NCBI RefSeq assembly: GCF_030730865.1
Contig: NZ_JAVALZ010000004.1
Coordinates: 176,420-240,419 of the forward strand
Source of the DNA: Uliginosibacterium sp. 31-16
GTDB taxonomy: Bacteria > Pseudomonadota > Gammaproteobacteria > Burkholderiales > Rhodocyclaceae
Length of the DNA stretch: 64,000 bases
Direction: 5' to 3'
In this document: piece after piece, positions 36,470-45,654 of the stretch
How the letters are laid out: each line of letters starts with the position of its first letter
Position numbering within the stretch: position 1 is the stretch's first letter
Position numbers and translations under genes: made by a program
The notes under the pieces: model-generated
What the model saw: the letters and a program-made list of their open reading frames with translations, nothing else
What the model was told of the DNA's origin: nothing
The model's database searches: none

Positions 36470-37264
36470 ATGTCGCGCCCTCTGCACGCCCTCCTGTTTG
36501 CCGGTCTGCTTCAGGCCAGCGCCTCCGTCATGGCCGCCGGCGGGCCGGACTGCTCGCGGCCGCTGACCCTCGCCCTGCATGAGCACGGCCTGCTGTATTC
36601 CTCCGCCACCGACAGCGGCATCGACCGCGACATCGCCGACGAACTGATCCGCCGCAGCGGCTGCAAGATCACGGTCACCCTGATCCAGCGCGCCCGCATC
36701 TGGCAGCTGATCGAATCCGGCGCACTGGATTTCAGCCTGTCCGGCATCACCAACGAAGCCCGCGACAAATTCGCCAGCTTCGCCTGGTACTTCTCCAACA
36801 AGTATTACCTGCTGGTGCGCCGCGATGCGGGGGTGAAGGACATCGACGACTTCGCCCGCAACAACGCCCTGCAGCTGGGCGTGATCCGCGGCTTCCGCTA
36901 CAGCCCGACCGCCAACACCCTGGTCGACCGGCTCAACGATGCCCGGCGCGTCAGCCATTCGTCCGGACTCGAGCCGCTCTACGAGCTGCTGCAGGCCAAC
37001 CGCATCCAGGGCATGATCATCGAGCCCTTCGACTATCCGGCGGTGGAGAACGGCAAGATCCGCGCGATCAGCAACACGCTCGAATTCGGCGACGACTCCG
37101 TTCATCACGGCCTGATCATGTCGAAAAAATCCCTCAGTACCGAGGAGCAGGAGAAGTGGCGCCAGCTGATCCGCGCCATGCGCGATGACGGCAGCACGCA
37201 ACGCATCTTCGAGAAGTACTTCCCGCCCGAACTGGCCCGCACCCTGACCCGTTTCGGCAACTGA
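36470..37264 (+). CDS. Periplasmic solute-binding protein, family 3-like
   Basis: A 264-residue secreted protein (signal MSRPLHALLFAGLLQASASVMA) of the amino-acid-binding type: LTLALHEHGLLYSSATDSGI, DRDIADELIRRSGCKITV, the hinge-like DFSLSGITNEARDKFASF, and LGVIRGFRYSPTANTLVDRL. No ABC permease or ATPase gene is near. The next gene, one base away, is a membrane diguanylate cyclase. So this may be a sensory binding protein delivering ligand to the cyclase rather than a transport component; that is inference. Confidence 0.85.
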   Translation: MSRPLHALLFAGLLQASASVMAAGGPDCSRPLTLALHEHGLLYSSATDSGIDRDIADELIRRSGCKITVTLIQRARIWQLIESGALDFSLSGITNEARDKFASFAWYFSNKYYLLVRRDAGVKDIDDFARNNALQLGVIRGFRYSPTANTLVDRLNDARRVSHSSGLEPLYELLQANRIQGMIIEPFDYPAVENGKIRAISNTLEFGDDSVHHGLIMSKKSLSTEEQEKWRQLIRAMRDDGSTQRIFEKYFPPELARTLTRFGN

Positions 37265-37265
37265 C

Positions 37266-39215
37266 ATGCCCTTGCGCCAGCACCTTCCCGCCCTGCTGGT
37301 CTTCACCGTCTCGCTCGGCGTCACCGCCCTGCTGTGGCGACACGAGCAGCAGATCACCGAACGTCATCTGCACACGCAGTTCGACTACAGCCTGCGCGAC
37401 ACCACCGCCCGCATCGTGCAGCGACTGAGCGCCTACGAGCAGATGCTGCGCGGCGTGCAGGGGTTTCATGCCGGCGCCGAAGATATCCGCCGCGACGAAT
37501 TTGCCGCCTACGTAAATGCCCTGCAGCTGGGTGCCGATTTCGCCGGCATTCAGGGCGTCGGACGGATCCACCTCGTCGCACGCGAGGACAAGGAGCGCCT
37601 GCAAGCCGAACTGCGCAGCCAGGGCTTGCCGGACTTCACGATCCGCCCCGGCGACGAACGCAGCATTTACGCCCCGATCACCCAGGTCGAGCCCTTCACC
37701 GGACGCAACCTCATCGCCCTTGGCTTCGATCCCTACACCGACCCGACACGCCGTGCCGCCATGGATGCCGCGCGGGATGCCGGCGTCCCGCGCATCACCG
37801 GCAAGTTGCACCAGATCCTCGACCAGAAACCGGATGACGGTCCCTCCTTTGTGATGTACGCCCCGCTGTTCCGGCAAGGTACGGCGACCGACTCGCTCGC
37901 CGCGCGGCGTGCCAGCATCATCGGCTGGATCTATGCTCCGGTACGCCTGACCGAACTGATGGCCAGCCTGTATGGCGAGCCCGACCCCGACATCGCCATC
38001 CACATCCATGACAGTGTGGACACCCGGCCGGAAACCCTGCTGTTCGCTTCACACCCCAGCGCAGCCTTCACCGACCTGCAGACTCATGAATATCTGGAGG
38101 TCGGCGGCCACAGCTGGACCATCGAAGCCCACGCCCTGCCCGGCTTCATGGCCCGCTTTGGTCGCAGCGATGCCCGCATCATCGCCATCAGCGGCCTGTG
38201 CCTGAGTCTGCTGCTGACCCTGCTGACCCACCTGCTGGTCAGCGCCCGCCAGCTTGCCCTGGCGCTCGCCCACCGCATGACCGACGATCTGCGCAGCAGC
38301 GAGGAACGCTGGAAATACGCACTCGAAGGCGCCGGCGACGGCGTATGGGATCGCGACCTGCTCACCAATGCCGTGTTCTACTCGAAACGCTGCCTGGAGA
38401 TTTTCGGCTACACCGACAGTGACATCAGCCCCCTGCGCAGCGAATGGGTCGAGCGCATCCATCCCGACGACCAGGCCGCCGCGCTGGCCGCCACCGCCGC
38501 CTGCATGAACGGCCAGCAAAGCAGCTTCGCCAGCGAATACCGCCTGCGCTGCAAGGATGGCAGCTGGAAATGGATCCTCGCCCGCGGCCGGGTAATGAGC
38601 CGCGACCGCCATGGCAAAGCCCTGCGCCTGATCGGCACCGTCTCCGACATCGACGAACGCAAAGCCATCGAAGAACACGTTCGCCACATGGCCCAGCACG
38701 ATCCGCTGACCAACCTGCCCAACCGCGCCCTGTTCGCCGACCGCCTGCAACAGGCGCTGAACCTCGCCCGCCGCGATCAGGCACACCTCGCCCTGTTCTT
38801 CATCGACCTCGACGAGTTCAAGGGCGTCAACGACCAGCACAGCCACTCCGCCGGAGATCTCCTGCTACAGGAAGCCGCCCGGCGCATGCAGGCCTGTGTG
38901 CGCGAATCCGATACCGTCGGCCGCATCGGCGGCGACGAATTCGTCGTCCTGCTGCCCGCCCTGAACAATGTCGACGATGCCCGGCACGTTGCCGACAAGA
39001 TTCGTCATGCCCTGGCCGAGCCCTTCCTCCTCGACGGCCTCCCCCTGCACATCTCCGCCAGCATCGGCATCGCCTGCTATCCCGAGCACGGCGACAGCAA
39101 CACCCGCCTGTGGGATGCTGCCGACACCGCGATGTACGCGGCCAAGAGCGCCGGCGGCAACCGCGTGCAACTCGCCACGCCCGATACTGCTTCTGAAATA
39201 CAGCCCGCCGGCTAG
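37266..39215 (+). CDS. CHASE-PAS-GGDEF diguanylate cyclase
   Basis: A 649-residue membrane enzyme predicted to make c-di-GMP. N-terminal anchor at about 6-23; periplasmic CHASE domain about 70-240 with IYAPITQVEPFTGRNLIALG and FDPYTDPTRRAAMDAARDAG; second membrane segment about 305-325; PAS with PAC about 345-465 (ALEGAGDGVWDRDLLTNAVF); GGDEF domain about 480-640. The catalytic GGDEF (555-559) is intact, and RESD at 546-549 is the product-inhibition I-site at the correct five-residue spacing. No EAL domain. It starts one base after the binding-protein stop, implying coupled translation. Confidence 0.94.
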   Translation: MPLRQHLPALLVFTVSLGVTALLWRHEQQITERHLHTQFDYSLRDTTARIVQRLSAYEQMLRGVQGFHAGAEDIRRDEFAAYVNALQLGADFAGIQGVGRIHLVAREDKERLQAELRSQGLPDFTIRPGDERSIYAPITQVEPFTGRNLIALGFDPYTDPTRRAAMDAARDAGVPRITGKLHQILDQKPDDGPSFVMYAPLFRQGTATDSLAARRASIIGWIYAPVRLTELMASLYGEPDPDIAIHIHDSVDTRPETLLFASHPSAAFTDLQTHEYLEVGGHSWTIEAHALPGFMARFGRSDARIIAISGLCLSLLLTLLTHLLVSARQLALALAHRMTDDLRSSEERWKYALEGAGDGVWDRDLLTNAVFYSKRCLEIFGYTDSDISPLRSEWVERIHPDDQAAALAATAACMNGQQSSFASEYRLRCKDGSWKWILARGRVMSRDRHGKALRLIGTVSDIDERKAIEEHVRHMAQHDPLTNLPNRALFADRLQQALNLARRDQAHLALFFIDLDEFKGVNDQHSHSAGDLLLQEAARRMQACVRESDTVGRIGGDEFVVLLPALNNVDDARHVADKIRHALAEPFLLDGLPLHISASIGIACYPEHGDSNTRLWDAADTAMYAAKSAGGNRVQLATPDTASEIQPAG

Positions 39216-39285
39216 CCGCTCCGGACGGACTTCTTCGGCACGCCTGCCCGCACCGCGACCTGCAGCAAGCATCTTCATGATCACC

Positions 39286-39325
39286 ACCTGAAGATCAAGG
39301 CGCGGAGCGGCTTTTCAGGCAGGCA
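39286..39325. repeat. Intergenic palindromic repeat, locus G
   Basis: ACCTGAAGATCAAGGCGCGG faces GCGGCTTTTCAGGCAGGC; the outer CCTGAA/TTCAGG arms pair. It lies between convergent genes; a degraded unit precedes it from about 39228. Confidence 0.55.
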
Positions 39326-39365
39326 TGATCTTGCAGGCTCATCGTCCCGGACAAATTCCGCACGC

Positions 39366-39389
39366 AAAAAAAGGGCGGCAGCGCCGCCC
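39366..39389 (-). terminator. Terminator downstream of nhaD
   Basis: GGGCGGC and GCCGCCC pair around AGC; on the minus strand the stem is followed by seven U residues. It lies about 150 bases beyond the nhaD stop. Confidence 0.75.
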
Positions 39390-39537
39390 CGAATTTTTCG
39401 CAATTTGCCTTACGACACAAAGGGAGTGGGAAGCCCCCTCTGCTGGAACAGCAACGGCCTGGCCCGAGGGAGCCCGGCCGTTTGTGCGACACCCAGCGCA
39501 AGCGCTTTGCGTCGAACCCGGTGGAAGGGTCTGTCTG

Positions 39538-40821
39538 TCAGTGCAGCAGTTGATGCTGCAGCAGATAGACGCCTGCGCCAGCAAGGTAGCCGACCAGGGC
39601 CAGCCCGCTGATTTTCCTGACGTACCAGAAGAAATGGATCTTTTCGAGGCCCATCGCCGCGACGCCCGCCGCCGAGCCGATGATCAGGATGGAGCCGCCC
39701 GTTCCCGCACAGTAGGCAAGGAACTCCCACAGGAAATGATTGGGCGGGAAGGCCGTCAGGTCGTACATCCCCATTGAGGCGGCCACCAGTGGCACGTTAT
39801 CCACGATGGCGCTGACCATGCCGATCAGCAGCACGATGATGTCCAGCCTGCCGACGGTTTGATTCAGCCACTGGGCGAGCGCCGTCAGGATGTGCGTGTG
39901 CTCCAGCGTGGCAACCGCCAGCAGGATGCCGATGAAGAACACCAGCGAGCTCATGTCAATCCTGCTCAGGGCGTGCACCAGCGTGAGAGGCTGTTTGAAT
40001 GCATCTTCCTTGTGGCGATGCACCAGATCCCCCACCAGCCAGAGAAGCCCGAGGCCGAACAGGACACCCATGAAGGGCGGCAGGTGCGTCACGGTCTTGA
40101 ACACCGGAACGGCAATCAGAATCCCCAGTCCCAGGAAGAACATCAGGTTGCGCTCAAACCCGGTCGTGCGCAGGCCGTGATCGATGTCGCCCGCCTCTCG
40201 GCTCACAACGGCGCGTCCCCGCAGGGAATACGCGGTGATGGTCAGCGGCACGATCAGGCTGACCAAAGAGGGAAGAAAAACCGACTTGATGATGGCCAGC
40301 GCGGTGATCTGCCCGCCGATCCACAGCATCGTGGTCGTGACATCGCCGATCGGCGACCATGCGCCGCCCGCATTGGCAGCAATGACGATGATGCCGGCAA
40401 AGAAGATGCGGTCCTCCCTGTCGGCCAGCAGCTTGCGCATCAGGGAGACCATGACAATGGTGGTTGTCAGGTTGTCGAGTATCGCACTGAGAAAGAAGGT
40501 GACGAACCCGACCAGCCACATCAGGGACGACAGTTTCGTGGTTTTGATCCGCCGGGTAATGACTTCAAAACCGTTGTGCGCATCGACAAGCTCGACGATC
40601 GTCATCGCACCCATCAGGAAGAACACGATCTGGGCGGTGCCCATCAGCGATTCGCCGAGCTGTTCGCTGAGCAGATGCGGGTCACCGACCGACATGGCGT
40701 AGACGGTCCACAACAGGCCGGCGCCCAGCAAGGCCGAGGCTGATTTGTTGACGCCGAGAGGATGCTCCAGCGCGATGGCCGCGTAGGCAATCACGAAAAC
40801 AAAGACCAGCGTAATCAGCAT
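39538..40821 (-). CDS. nhaD: Na+/H+ antiporter, NhaD type
   Basis: A 427-residue inner-membrane antiporter of the NhaD/ArsB superfamily, with about twelve hydrophobic helices. Typical segments: ALEHPLGVNKSASALLGAGL, IVELVDAHNGFEVITRRIKT, SAILDNLTTTIVMVSLMRKL, NAGGAWSPIGDVTTTMLWIG and SAIVDNVPLVAASMGMYDL, the paired DN motifs expected in the transport core. It is followed by GTGGSILIIGSAAGVAAMG. Start ATG 40821 with GGGGGA upstream; the longer frame has no support. It stands alone. Confidence 0.93.
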   Translation of the reverse strand: MLITLVFVFVIAYAAIALEHPLGVNKSASALLGAGLLWTVYAMSVGDPHLLSEQLGESLMGTAQIVFFLMGAMTIVELVDAHNGFEVITRRIKTTKLSSLMWLVGFVTFFLSAILDNLTTTIVMVSLMRKLLADREDRIFFAGIIVIAANAGGAWSPIGDVTTTMLWIGGQITALAIIKSVFLPSLVSLIVPLTITAYSLRGRAVVSREAGDIDHGLRTTGFERNLMFFLGLGILIAVPVFKTVTHLPPFMGVLFGLGLLWLVGDLVHRHKEDAFKQPLTLVHALSRIDMSSLVFFIGILLAVATLEHTHILTALAQWLNQTVGRLDIIVLLIGMVSAIVDNVPLVAASMGMYDLTAFPPNHFLWEFLAYCAGTGGSILIIGSAAGVAAMGLEKIHFFWYVRKISGLALVGYLAGAGVYLLQHQLLH

Positions 40822-41192
40822 GGCAGATCCCCCAGGCAGGGCGTGCTCAGGGCAGCTGGAGACAGGAAGTGGCGGGGATGGCGCAGGTCGAACGACACTG
40901 GCGGCGTGCAGGCGCAAGGAAAGTTCACGGGTGCTCTCGATCAGCGTGCGGCGGCCCGACCGTCACGAAAACCTGTCCGCGGCAGAATTGCGCTTTGCAG
41001 ACACCCGAGGGCGATTATACACAGCCGGATCGGATCGCCAAGCAGGCTGCCAGCTATGGCATCAGGCGCCGCAAACGTCCCCGATCACCACGTAGCATGC
41101 CCACAAACCCGCGCCCGGCGGGCTTCTTCAGGCAGCATGCTGAAGAAGCTTGCTGCATGCGGCTCTCCGGGCAGTCTAAGAACAGAGCGTAT
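40822..41192. other. Intergenic region between nhaD and the NarL-type regulator
   Basis: A 371-bp region with repeat locus H near its right end and otherwise no gene or RNA I can support. It must contain the nhaD promoter. Confidence 0.45.
41106..41174. repeat. Intergenic palindromic repeats, locus H
   Basis: Two units: ACCCGCGCCCGGCGGG continuing into TTCTTCAGGC, and GCATGCTGAAGAAGC facing GCATGCGGCTCTCCGGGC. The second resembles the right-hand unit of locus E. Confidence 0.6.
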
Positions 41193-41819
41193 TCAAGCGC
41201 CGGTCAGCTTGCGCTCCACCGCGAACTTGATGAGTGCGGAACTGCCTTCCAGCTCGCATTTGCGCTTGATGTTGAGGCGATGGGTTTCGACGGTACGCAC
41301 GGAGAGATCCAGACGGGAGGCAATCTCCTTGCTGGAAAGTCCGTCGGCGATCAGTTTCAGGACTTCCTGTTCACGCTGGGTGAGCAGCGGCGCCGGGGTA
41401 GCGCCCGCCGCCAGCGCGTCGGCAACACCGGCAGAGTAATAGCGCCGGCCGGCCATGACAGCATGCACGGCAGCAACGATTTCCTGCGCCGGACTGTCCT
41501 TGAGCACATAGCCCCGCGCTCCGTGGCGGAAGGCTTCGACCACATACTGGGGCTGATCATGCATGGTGAGCATGATGACCTGCACCTGCGGATACTGCTC
41601 GTGGAACTGGCGCACGAGGTCGATGCCGCTGGTGCCGCGCATGGCGATATCCATCAGCACCACATCTGGCTGGCTGCGCTGCATGGCAGCAAGTGCGCTG
41701 GCCGCGTCTTCGGCCTCGGCAATGACGGTGAAGCCCGTGACGGTTTCAAGGCGCACGCGCAGGCCATCACGCACCAGCGGATGGTCGTCGACGAGCATGA
41801 GTTTTACGGCGGAATTCAT
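41193..41819 (-). CDS. NarL/LuxR-family response regulator
   Basis: A 208-residue response regulator: receiver domain with phospho-acceptor D57 (VVLMDIAMRGTSG) and conserved lysine in VLKDSPAQE, then the LuxR-type HTH LTQREQEVLKLIADGLSSKE, IASRLDLSVRTVETHRLNIK. Partner of the Cache-domain kinase encoded 16 bases upstream. The divergent cstA gene is the likely target; an array of CTACG half-sites lies in the shared promoter region. Confidence 0.93.
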   Translation of the reverse strand: MNSAVKLMLVDDHPLVRDGLRVRLETVTGFTVIAEAEDAASALAAMQRSQPDVVLMDIAMRGTSGIDLVRQFHEQYPQVQVIMLTMHDQPQYVVEAFRHGARGYVLKDSPAQEIVAAVHAVMAGRRYYSAGVADALAAGATPAPLLTQREQEVLKLIADGLSSKEIASRLDLSVRTVETHRLNIKRKCELEGSSALIKFAVERKLTGA

Positions 41820-41835
41820 TTTCAGAGTCCTCTGA

Positions 41836-43209
41836 TCATGCGCGCAGCGCGGCTGCGGTCAATACGATTTCGATGCTGGTGCCCTGCGGCCCGGCCCGCA
41901 TGAAGAACATGCCGCCCAGCGTCTCGATGCGTTCGCGCATGCTGGTCAGCCCGAGGCCGCCGCGTGGCAGGGCAGCAAGTGCTTCCGGGTCGAAACCGCG
42001 ACCGTTGTCGGTGATGCTCAGGCGCAGGGCCTGCGGCCGGCTCATCAGGGTGACGGTTACTTCGCTGGCATGGGCGTGTCGCTCGATATTGGTGAGGGCT
42101 TCCTGCACGACACGGAACAGGGCTGTGGCGACCGGGCCAGGCAAGGTCGGATTGTCCTCGGCCTTGAGGCAGACCTGCAAACCAGTACGCGTGCCGAATT
42201 CATTGAGGGTCTGGGCCAGGGCGGCCTTGAGGCCCAGATCGTCCAGTGCCGTGGGGCGCAGGTCGTGCGAGATGCGGCGCACTTCACGCAGCACTTCGTT
42301 GAGCCGCGTAACGCCCTTGTCGGTCATCTCGGCCAGCCCGGCCGGAGCCTCGCCACGCAGCTGGGCCACCCGTTCCTGCACGGATTCGAAAATGAATTTC
42401 ACCGATACCAGCAACTGGCTGACCCCGTCATGCAGTTCGCGCGCCACGCGGGCACGCTCGGTTTCCTGCGACAACACGACCTGATGCGCCAGAGCACGCA
42501 TGCGGACCTCGGCACTGCGCTGGGTGGACAGATTCAGCGCAAAGCCGCAAATCGCCACGATCAGCGCCGCCGCCCCGGCAATCACCACAATGATCGTCAT
42601 GGTGGCGGAAATGGCATTGCTGGCGGCTTTTTCGATCCGCATCCGGGCGTCGTCCAGATCGTCCAGATAGATGCCGGTACCGATCATCCAGCCCCATTTC
42701 GGCTCAAGCGCTACGTAACCCAGCTTGCGCTCAACACGATGTGTCGAGGGACGATTCCAGAAGAATTCGACGTAGCCGCCCCCCGCCTTGGCCTGGGCAA
42801 TCAGGCGCTGGATGGTCGGCACGCCCTGCGGATCGAGCATGTCCCACAGGTCCTTGCCGACCAGTTGCGGCTCGCGCGGGTGCATGAGATTGCGCCCACG
42901 CTGGTCATACACATAGAAGTAGCCATCCTCGCCGAAATCCAGCTGCTGCAGGATGTTCAGCGCATGTGCCCGCGCCGCCTGCTGATCGGGCGCATCGTGC
43001 AAGTGTTCGATAGCCCCCATGGCAAGGTCGACGTAGTGCTTGAGCTCGGTGCGCCTGGCGCTTTCGAGCACCGGCAACACGGCCCGGGTTTCAGCGTCAG
43101 CCAGGGCTTCGGTCTCTATCTGCACCACGGAAGCAATCGCTGCAATGGCAAGCAGCAGAGGCGCGACGGCGAGAAGGAGGACTTTCAGGCGCAGATTCAT
43201 GGCCGCCAT
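41836..43209 (-). CDS. Cache-domain sensor histidine kinase (HisKA_3)
   Basis: A 457-residue membrane kinase of the NarX/DegS class. First membrane segment at about 8-29; periplasmic Cache domain about 35-195 with GEDGYFYVYDQRGRNLMHPR and WGWMIGTGIYLDDLDDARM; second membrane segment about 203-225; dimerisation/phosphotransfer domain with H260 in VARELHDGVSQLL; ATPase with N box (EALTNIERHA) and G boxes (DNGRGFD, GGLGLTSM). Single-Cache domains of this type often bind small carboxylates. The start may be ATG 43209 or 43200. Divergent from cstA. Confidence 0.92.
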   Translation of the reverse strand: MAAMNLRLKVLLLAVAPLLLAIAAIASVVQIETEALADAETRAVLPVLESARRTELKHYVDLAMGAIEHLHDAPDQQAARAHALNILQQLDFGEDGYFYVYDQRGRNLMHPREPQLVGKDLWDMLDPQGVPTIQRLIAQAKAGGGYVEFFWNRPSTHRVERKLGYVALEPKWGWMIGTGIYLDDLDDARMRIEKAASNAISATMTIIVVIAGAAALIVAICGFALNLSTQRSAEVRMRALAHQVVLSQETERARVARELHDGVSQLLVSVKFIFESVQERVAQLRGEAPAGLAEMTDKGVTRLNEVLREVRRISHDLRPTALDDLGLKAALAQTLNEFGTRTGLQVCLKAEDNPTLPGPVATALFRVVQEALTNIERHAHASEVTVTLMSRPQALRLSITDNGRGFDPEALAALPRGGLGLTSMRERIETLGGMFFMRAGPQGTSIEIVLTAAALRA

Positions 43210-43280
43210 GCTAATCCGCCACAGGGGTGCTGGCTATGGGCTTCAGCGCGGCGATCACCCGCATTCAGGGTTCCCGGCTA

Positions 43281-43308
43281 CGTAGAGCTACGCACCCGCT
43301 CTGCGTAG
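43281..43308. promoter_or_regulatory. CTACG half-site array upstream of cstA
   Basis: CGTAG-AG-CTACG (43281-43292) is one inverted pair, and CTACGCA-7 nt-TGCGTAG (43288-43308) a second that shares the middle site. Three adjacent, alternately oriented half-sites between the kinase and cstA genes are consistent with binding of a dimeric NarL-type regulator. Confidence 0.45.
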
Positions 43309-43474
43309 TCATCCTGATGTGCGCACTGGCGCAGCACACCATACTCAGCCCATCCCGGAAAAAGGTTTGAACGCCGACGGCCGGGACGAAGGGAGCAACG
43401 CAGCAATGCGCCAGGCCCACACCATAACCCTTGCGTTCGCGCTCACGAGGCGCGACGACACAGGAGGAGACACA

Positions 43475-45538
43475 ATGAATCGCATCCTGCCCAAACTGGG
43501 CTGGGCCGCGCTGGCAGCACTCGGCGCGATTAGCCTGTCCTATGTGGCACTTTCACGCGGCGAAACCATCAACGCCCTGTGGGTAGTGTCCGCTGCCGTG
43601 TGCATCTATCTGGTGGCCTACCGTTTCTACGGTCTGTACATCGCCAAGACCGTGCTCGGCGTCGACTCGACACGCATGACCCCGGCCGTGAAGTACAACG
43701 ACGGTCTGGACTACGTGCCGACCAACAAGAATGTGCTGTTTGGTCACCACTTTGCCGCCATCGCCGGCGCAGGGCCACTGGTCGGCCCGGTACTGGCTGC
43801 GCAGATGGGCTATCTGCCCGGTCTGCTATGGATCGTGGCGGGTGTGGTGCTGGCCGGCGCGGTGCAGGACTTCATCGTGCTCTTCATCTCGTCGCGTCGC
43901 GACGGGCGCTCGCTGGGCGACCTGATCAAGTCAGAGCTGGGGACCATCCCGGGCATGATCGCGCTGTTCGGCGCCTTCCTGATCATGATCATCATCCTCG
44001 CCGTACTGGCAATGATCGTGGTGAAGGCATTGGCCGACTCGCCCTGGGGGACCTTCACGGTCGCCGCGACGATTCCCATCGCGATCTTCATGGGCGTCTA
44101 CATGCGCTACATCCGCCCGGGCAAGATCGGCGAAATCTCGATCGTTGGTTTCATCCTGCTGATCGCCGCCATTCTGGTCGGCGGCCAGGTAGCCGCCAGC
44201 CCGACCTGGGCCCCGCTGTTCACCTTCACCGGCACCCAGCTGACCTGGATCCTGATCGCCTATGGCTTCATCGCCGCCTCGCTGCCGGTGTGGCTGCTGC
44301 TGGCCCCGCGTGACTACCTGTCGACCTTCCTGAAGATCGGCACGATCCTCGGCCTGGCCGTCGGTATTGTCATCGTCGCCCCGATGATGCACATGCCGCA
44401 TGTCACCAAGTTCATCGACGGCAGCGGTCCGGTCTGGTCCGGCAACATGTTCCCGTTCCTGTTCATCACCATCGCCTGCGGCGCCGTGTCGGGCTTCCAC
44501 GCCCTGATTTCTTCCGGCACCACGCCGAAGATGCTGGACAACGAACGCTACGCAGCCTTCATCGGCTATGGCGGCATGCTGATGGAATCCTTCGTGGCCA
44601 TCATGGCGCTGGTTGCAGCATCGGTGATCGACCCGGGCGTGTATTTCGCCATGAACAGCCCGGCCGCCGTCATCGGCAAGGAAGCCATCGAAGTTGCAGC
44701 GAAGGTTTCCGAATGGGGCTTCGTGATCACCCCTGACGTGTTGCTGCAAACGGCAACCGACGTCGGCGAGAAGACCATCATCTCGCGCGCCGGCGGCGCT
44801 CCGACCCTTGCCGTGGGCATGGCACACATCATTTCCGGCGCCATCGGCGGCAAGGCAATGATGGCCTTCTGGTATCACTTCGCGATCCTGTTCGAGGCGC
44901 TGTTCATCCTGACCGCAGTGGATGCAGGCACCCGTGCCGGCCGCTTCATGCTGCAGGATCTGCTTGGCGCCTTCGTACCGGTCTTCAAGCGCACCGAAAA
45001 GCTGGGGCCGAACCTGATTGGTACCGGCCTGTGCGTCGCCGCCTGGGGCTATATCCTGTATCAGGGCGTGGTGGATCCGCTGGGTGGCATCAACACCTTG
45101 TGGCCGCTGTTCGGCGTTGCCAACCAGATGCTGGCGGCCGTTGCACTGACCTTGTGCACGGTGGTGCTGTTCAAGATGAAGCGCGAGCGCTACGCCTGGG
45201 TCACCATTGCCCCGACGATCTGGCTGCTGGCCTGCACGCTGACGGCCGGTTGGCAGAAGATTTTCGACCCCAGCTTCAAGGTCGGATTCCTTGCCCAGGC
45301 AGCCCGCTTCAGCGCCGCCGCCGACCGTGGCGAACTTCTCGCCCCGGCCAAGAACGTTGGGCAAATGCAGCAAATCATCTTCAACCAGTATCTGGATGCG
45401 GCGCTGTGCGGCCTGTTCATGCTGGTCGTGATCGCGGTGCTGGTGTTCGGCATCCGCTCCTGCATGAAGGCTTATGCTGAAAACAAGCCGAGCTCGAAAG
45501 AGTCTCCTTACGAAGCGTTGCCTGAAAGCGCTGCGTAA
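43475..45538 (+). CDS. cstA: CstA/BtsT-family carbon starvation protein, pyruvate or peptide transporter
   Basis: A 687-residue transporter with about 16-18 hydrophobic helices. It matches the CstA/BtsT family: YGLYIAKTVLGVDSTRMTPA, the conserved DYVPTNKNVLFGHHFAAIAG, AGPLVGPVLAAQMGYLPGLL, and FHALISSGTTPKMLDNE. In E. coli, CstA is linked to peptide and pyruvate uptake and BtsT is a pyruvate/H+ symporter. ATG 43475 follows AGGAGGAGA. The downstream ybdD and yjiA homologues match the E. coli btsT-yjiX-yjiA order, favouring a pyruvate carrier controlled by the adjacent two-component system (inference). Confidence 0.93.
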   Translation: MNRILPKLGWAALAALGAISLSYVALSRGETINALWVVSAAVCIYLVAYRFYGLYIAKTVLGVDSTRMTPAVKYNDGLDYVPTNKNVLFGHHFAAIAGAGPLVGPVLAAQMGYLPGLLWIVAGVVLAGAVQDFIVLFISSRRDGRSLGDLIKSELGTIPGMIALFGAFLIMIIILAVLAMIVVKALADSPWGTFTVAATIPIAIFMGVYMRYIRPGKIGEISIVGFILLIAAILVGGQVAASPTWAPLFTFTGTQLTWILIAYGFIAASLPVWLLLAPRDYLSTFLKIGTILGLAVGIVIVAPMMHMPHVTKFIDGSGPVWSGNMFPFLFITIACGAVSGFHALISSGTTPKMLDNERYAAFIGYGGMLMESFVAIMALVAASVIDPGVYFAMNSPAAVIGKEAIEVAAKVSEWGFVITPDVLLQTATDVGEKTIISRAGGAPTLAVGMAHIISGAIGGKAMMAFWYHFAILFEALFILTAVDAGTRAGRFMLQDLLGAFVPVFKRTEKLGPNLIGTGLCVAAWGYILYQGVVDPLGGINTLWPLFGVANQMLAAVALTLCTVVLFKMKRERYAWVTIAPTIWLLACTLTAGWQKIFDPSFKVGFLAQAARFSAAADRGELLAPAKNVGQMQQIIFNQYLDAALCGLFMLVVIAVLVFGIRSCMKAYAENKPSSKESPYEALPESAA

Positions 45539-45546
45539 CGCATGAT

Positions 45547-45586
45547 CCTGACGGTGGCTGCGCAAGTGGCCACCGTTCAGGTTTTT
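45547..45586 (+). terminator. Terminator or attenuator after cstA
   Basis: CCTGACGGTGGC pairs with GCCACCGTTCAGG (one bulged T) and is followed by TTTTT. It sits 8 bases after the cstA stop. Confidence 0.75.
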
Positions 45587-45621
45587 CCGGTCTGCCGCAG
45601 CCTCAGGCGGCAGACCGGAAA
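45584..45621 (+). promoter_or_regulatory. 15-bp perfect stem upstream of ybdD
   Basis: TTTCCGGTCTGCCGC pairs perfectly with GCGGCAGACCGGAAA around 8 nt. It starts within the T run of the preceding terminator and ends about 20 bases before the ybdD ribosome site, so it could be an anti-terminator partner, a stability element or a second barrier to read-through. Confidence 0.6.
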
Positions 45622-45654
45622 GACTTGAACCAGCCCCTCGACAGGAAAAACAGC

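Noticed and set aside
36470..37264. Binding protein considered as part of an ABC uptake system
   Set aside because: No permease or ATPase gene is adjacent on either side, so I do not call a transporter.
43931..45565. A 544-codon open frame antisense to cstA
   Set aside because: Shadow of the transporter codons, very rich in Asp/Gln/His, with no recognisable motif or ribosome site.
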